Source: Ravibacter sp964559125 (GTDB lineage Bacteria > Bacteroidota > Bacteroidia > Cytophagales > Spirosomataceae). From it: a stretch of DNA of 64,000 nt. The position numbers and the translations under genes were made by a program. Where the stretch lies: contig CAZLGW010000031.1 of NCBI GenBank assembly GCA_964559125.1, positions 5,766-69,765 of the forward strand, in the 5' to 3' direction. Shown here piece by piece: positions 64,000-64,000 of this stretch. The notes under the pieces were generated by a model that saw only the letters and a list, made by a program, of their open reading frames with translations, ran no database searches and was not told where the DNA came from. Every line of letters starts with the position of its first letter. Positions within the stretch are counted from its first letter, which is position 1.

Positions 64000-64000
64000 C

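Noticed and set aside
1..64000. CRISPR array, insertion sequence, prophage or secondary-metabolite cluster
   Set aside because: No regularly spaced repeats, transposase, integrase or phage structural frames, and no PKS or NRPS modules were seen in reading the window.

Overview
The window looks like chromosomal DNA of a Bacteroidota bacterium, probably from the Cytophagia/Sphingobacteriia/Chitinophagia side of the phylum. The evidence is a giant SprA-type outer-membrane translocon gene beside ruvA, a secreted protein with a type IX secretion (T9SS) C-terminal sorting domain, TamL, a TatA, repeated Bacteroidota promoter boxes (TAnnTTTG, some with a TTG/TTTG about 20 bases upstream), and many lipoprotein and SusD-free glycan enzymes. 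Genus cannot be decided from the sequence alone.

Layout. 1-6.8 kb: start of tamL (cut by the window edge), a SpoU/TrmH rRNA methyltransferase, tRNA-Ser(UGA), a three-gene thiol-redox set (two TlpA-like thioredoxins and a multi-cysteine rhodanese), a GT39-like membrane protein and a GNAT acetyltransferase. 7-10.9 kb: a secreted sialidase, an AraC regulator, a nitrilase-superfamily amidohydrolase and tRNA-Asn(GUU), with a gene-free stretch of about 300 bases carrying a short direct repeat beside the tRNA. 10.9-27 kb: envelope and housekeeping genes: a PH-like protein, rsmG, a GT2 glycosyltransferase, tgt, an OmpA-type protein, glf, a small lipoprotein, two metalloproteases (M10-like and M16), GT9 and GT4 glycosyltransferases, oxyR, a T9SS cargo protein and lptB. 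27-42.3 kb, nearly all minus strand: sprA, ruvA, a LysM lytic transglycosylase, gatA, tatA, a DUF1232 protein, the tail-specific protease and an FKBP isomerase. 42.5-48.7 kb: atpA-atpG without atpH in front, a dihaem cytochrome c, a GHMP kinase resembling plant glucuronokinase, and ffh.

48.8-54 kb is a minus-strand glycan-utilisation cluster: a double SGNH esterase, a Tat-exported Gfo/Idh/MocA oxidoreductase, a DUF1080 (3-keto-glycoside hydrolase) protein, and a BNR-repeat lipoprotein. Strong terminators flank the DUF1080 gene. 54-60 kb is the most interesting part: an XRE-cupin regulator diverges from a four-gene phosphonate-catabolic operon (zinc-type alcohol dehydrogenase, OPA-family transporter, phosphonoacetate hydrolase PhnA, phosphonoacetaldehyde dehydrogenase PhnY). 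A set of AGGAAA half-sites lies between the promoter and the first ATG. No aminotransferase (PhnW) is present, so the dehydrogenase may feed the pathway from a hydroxyphosphonate.

60-64 kb: a NarL-type response regulator and a TPR-sensor histidine kinase, divergent across a near-perfect palindrome from an outer-membrane beta-barrel gene. I found no insertion sequence, prophage or CRISPR array.
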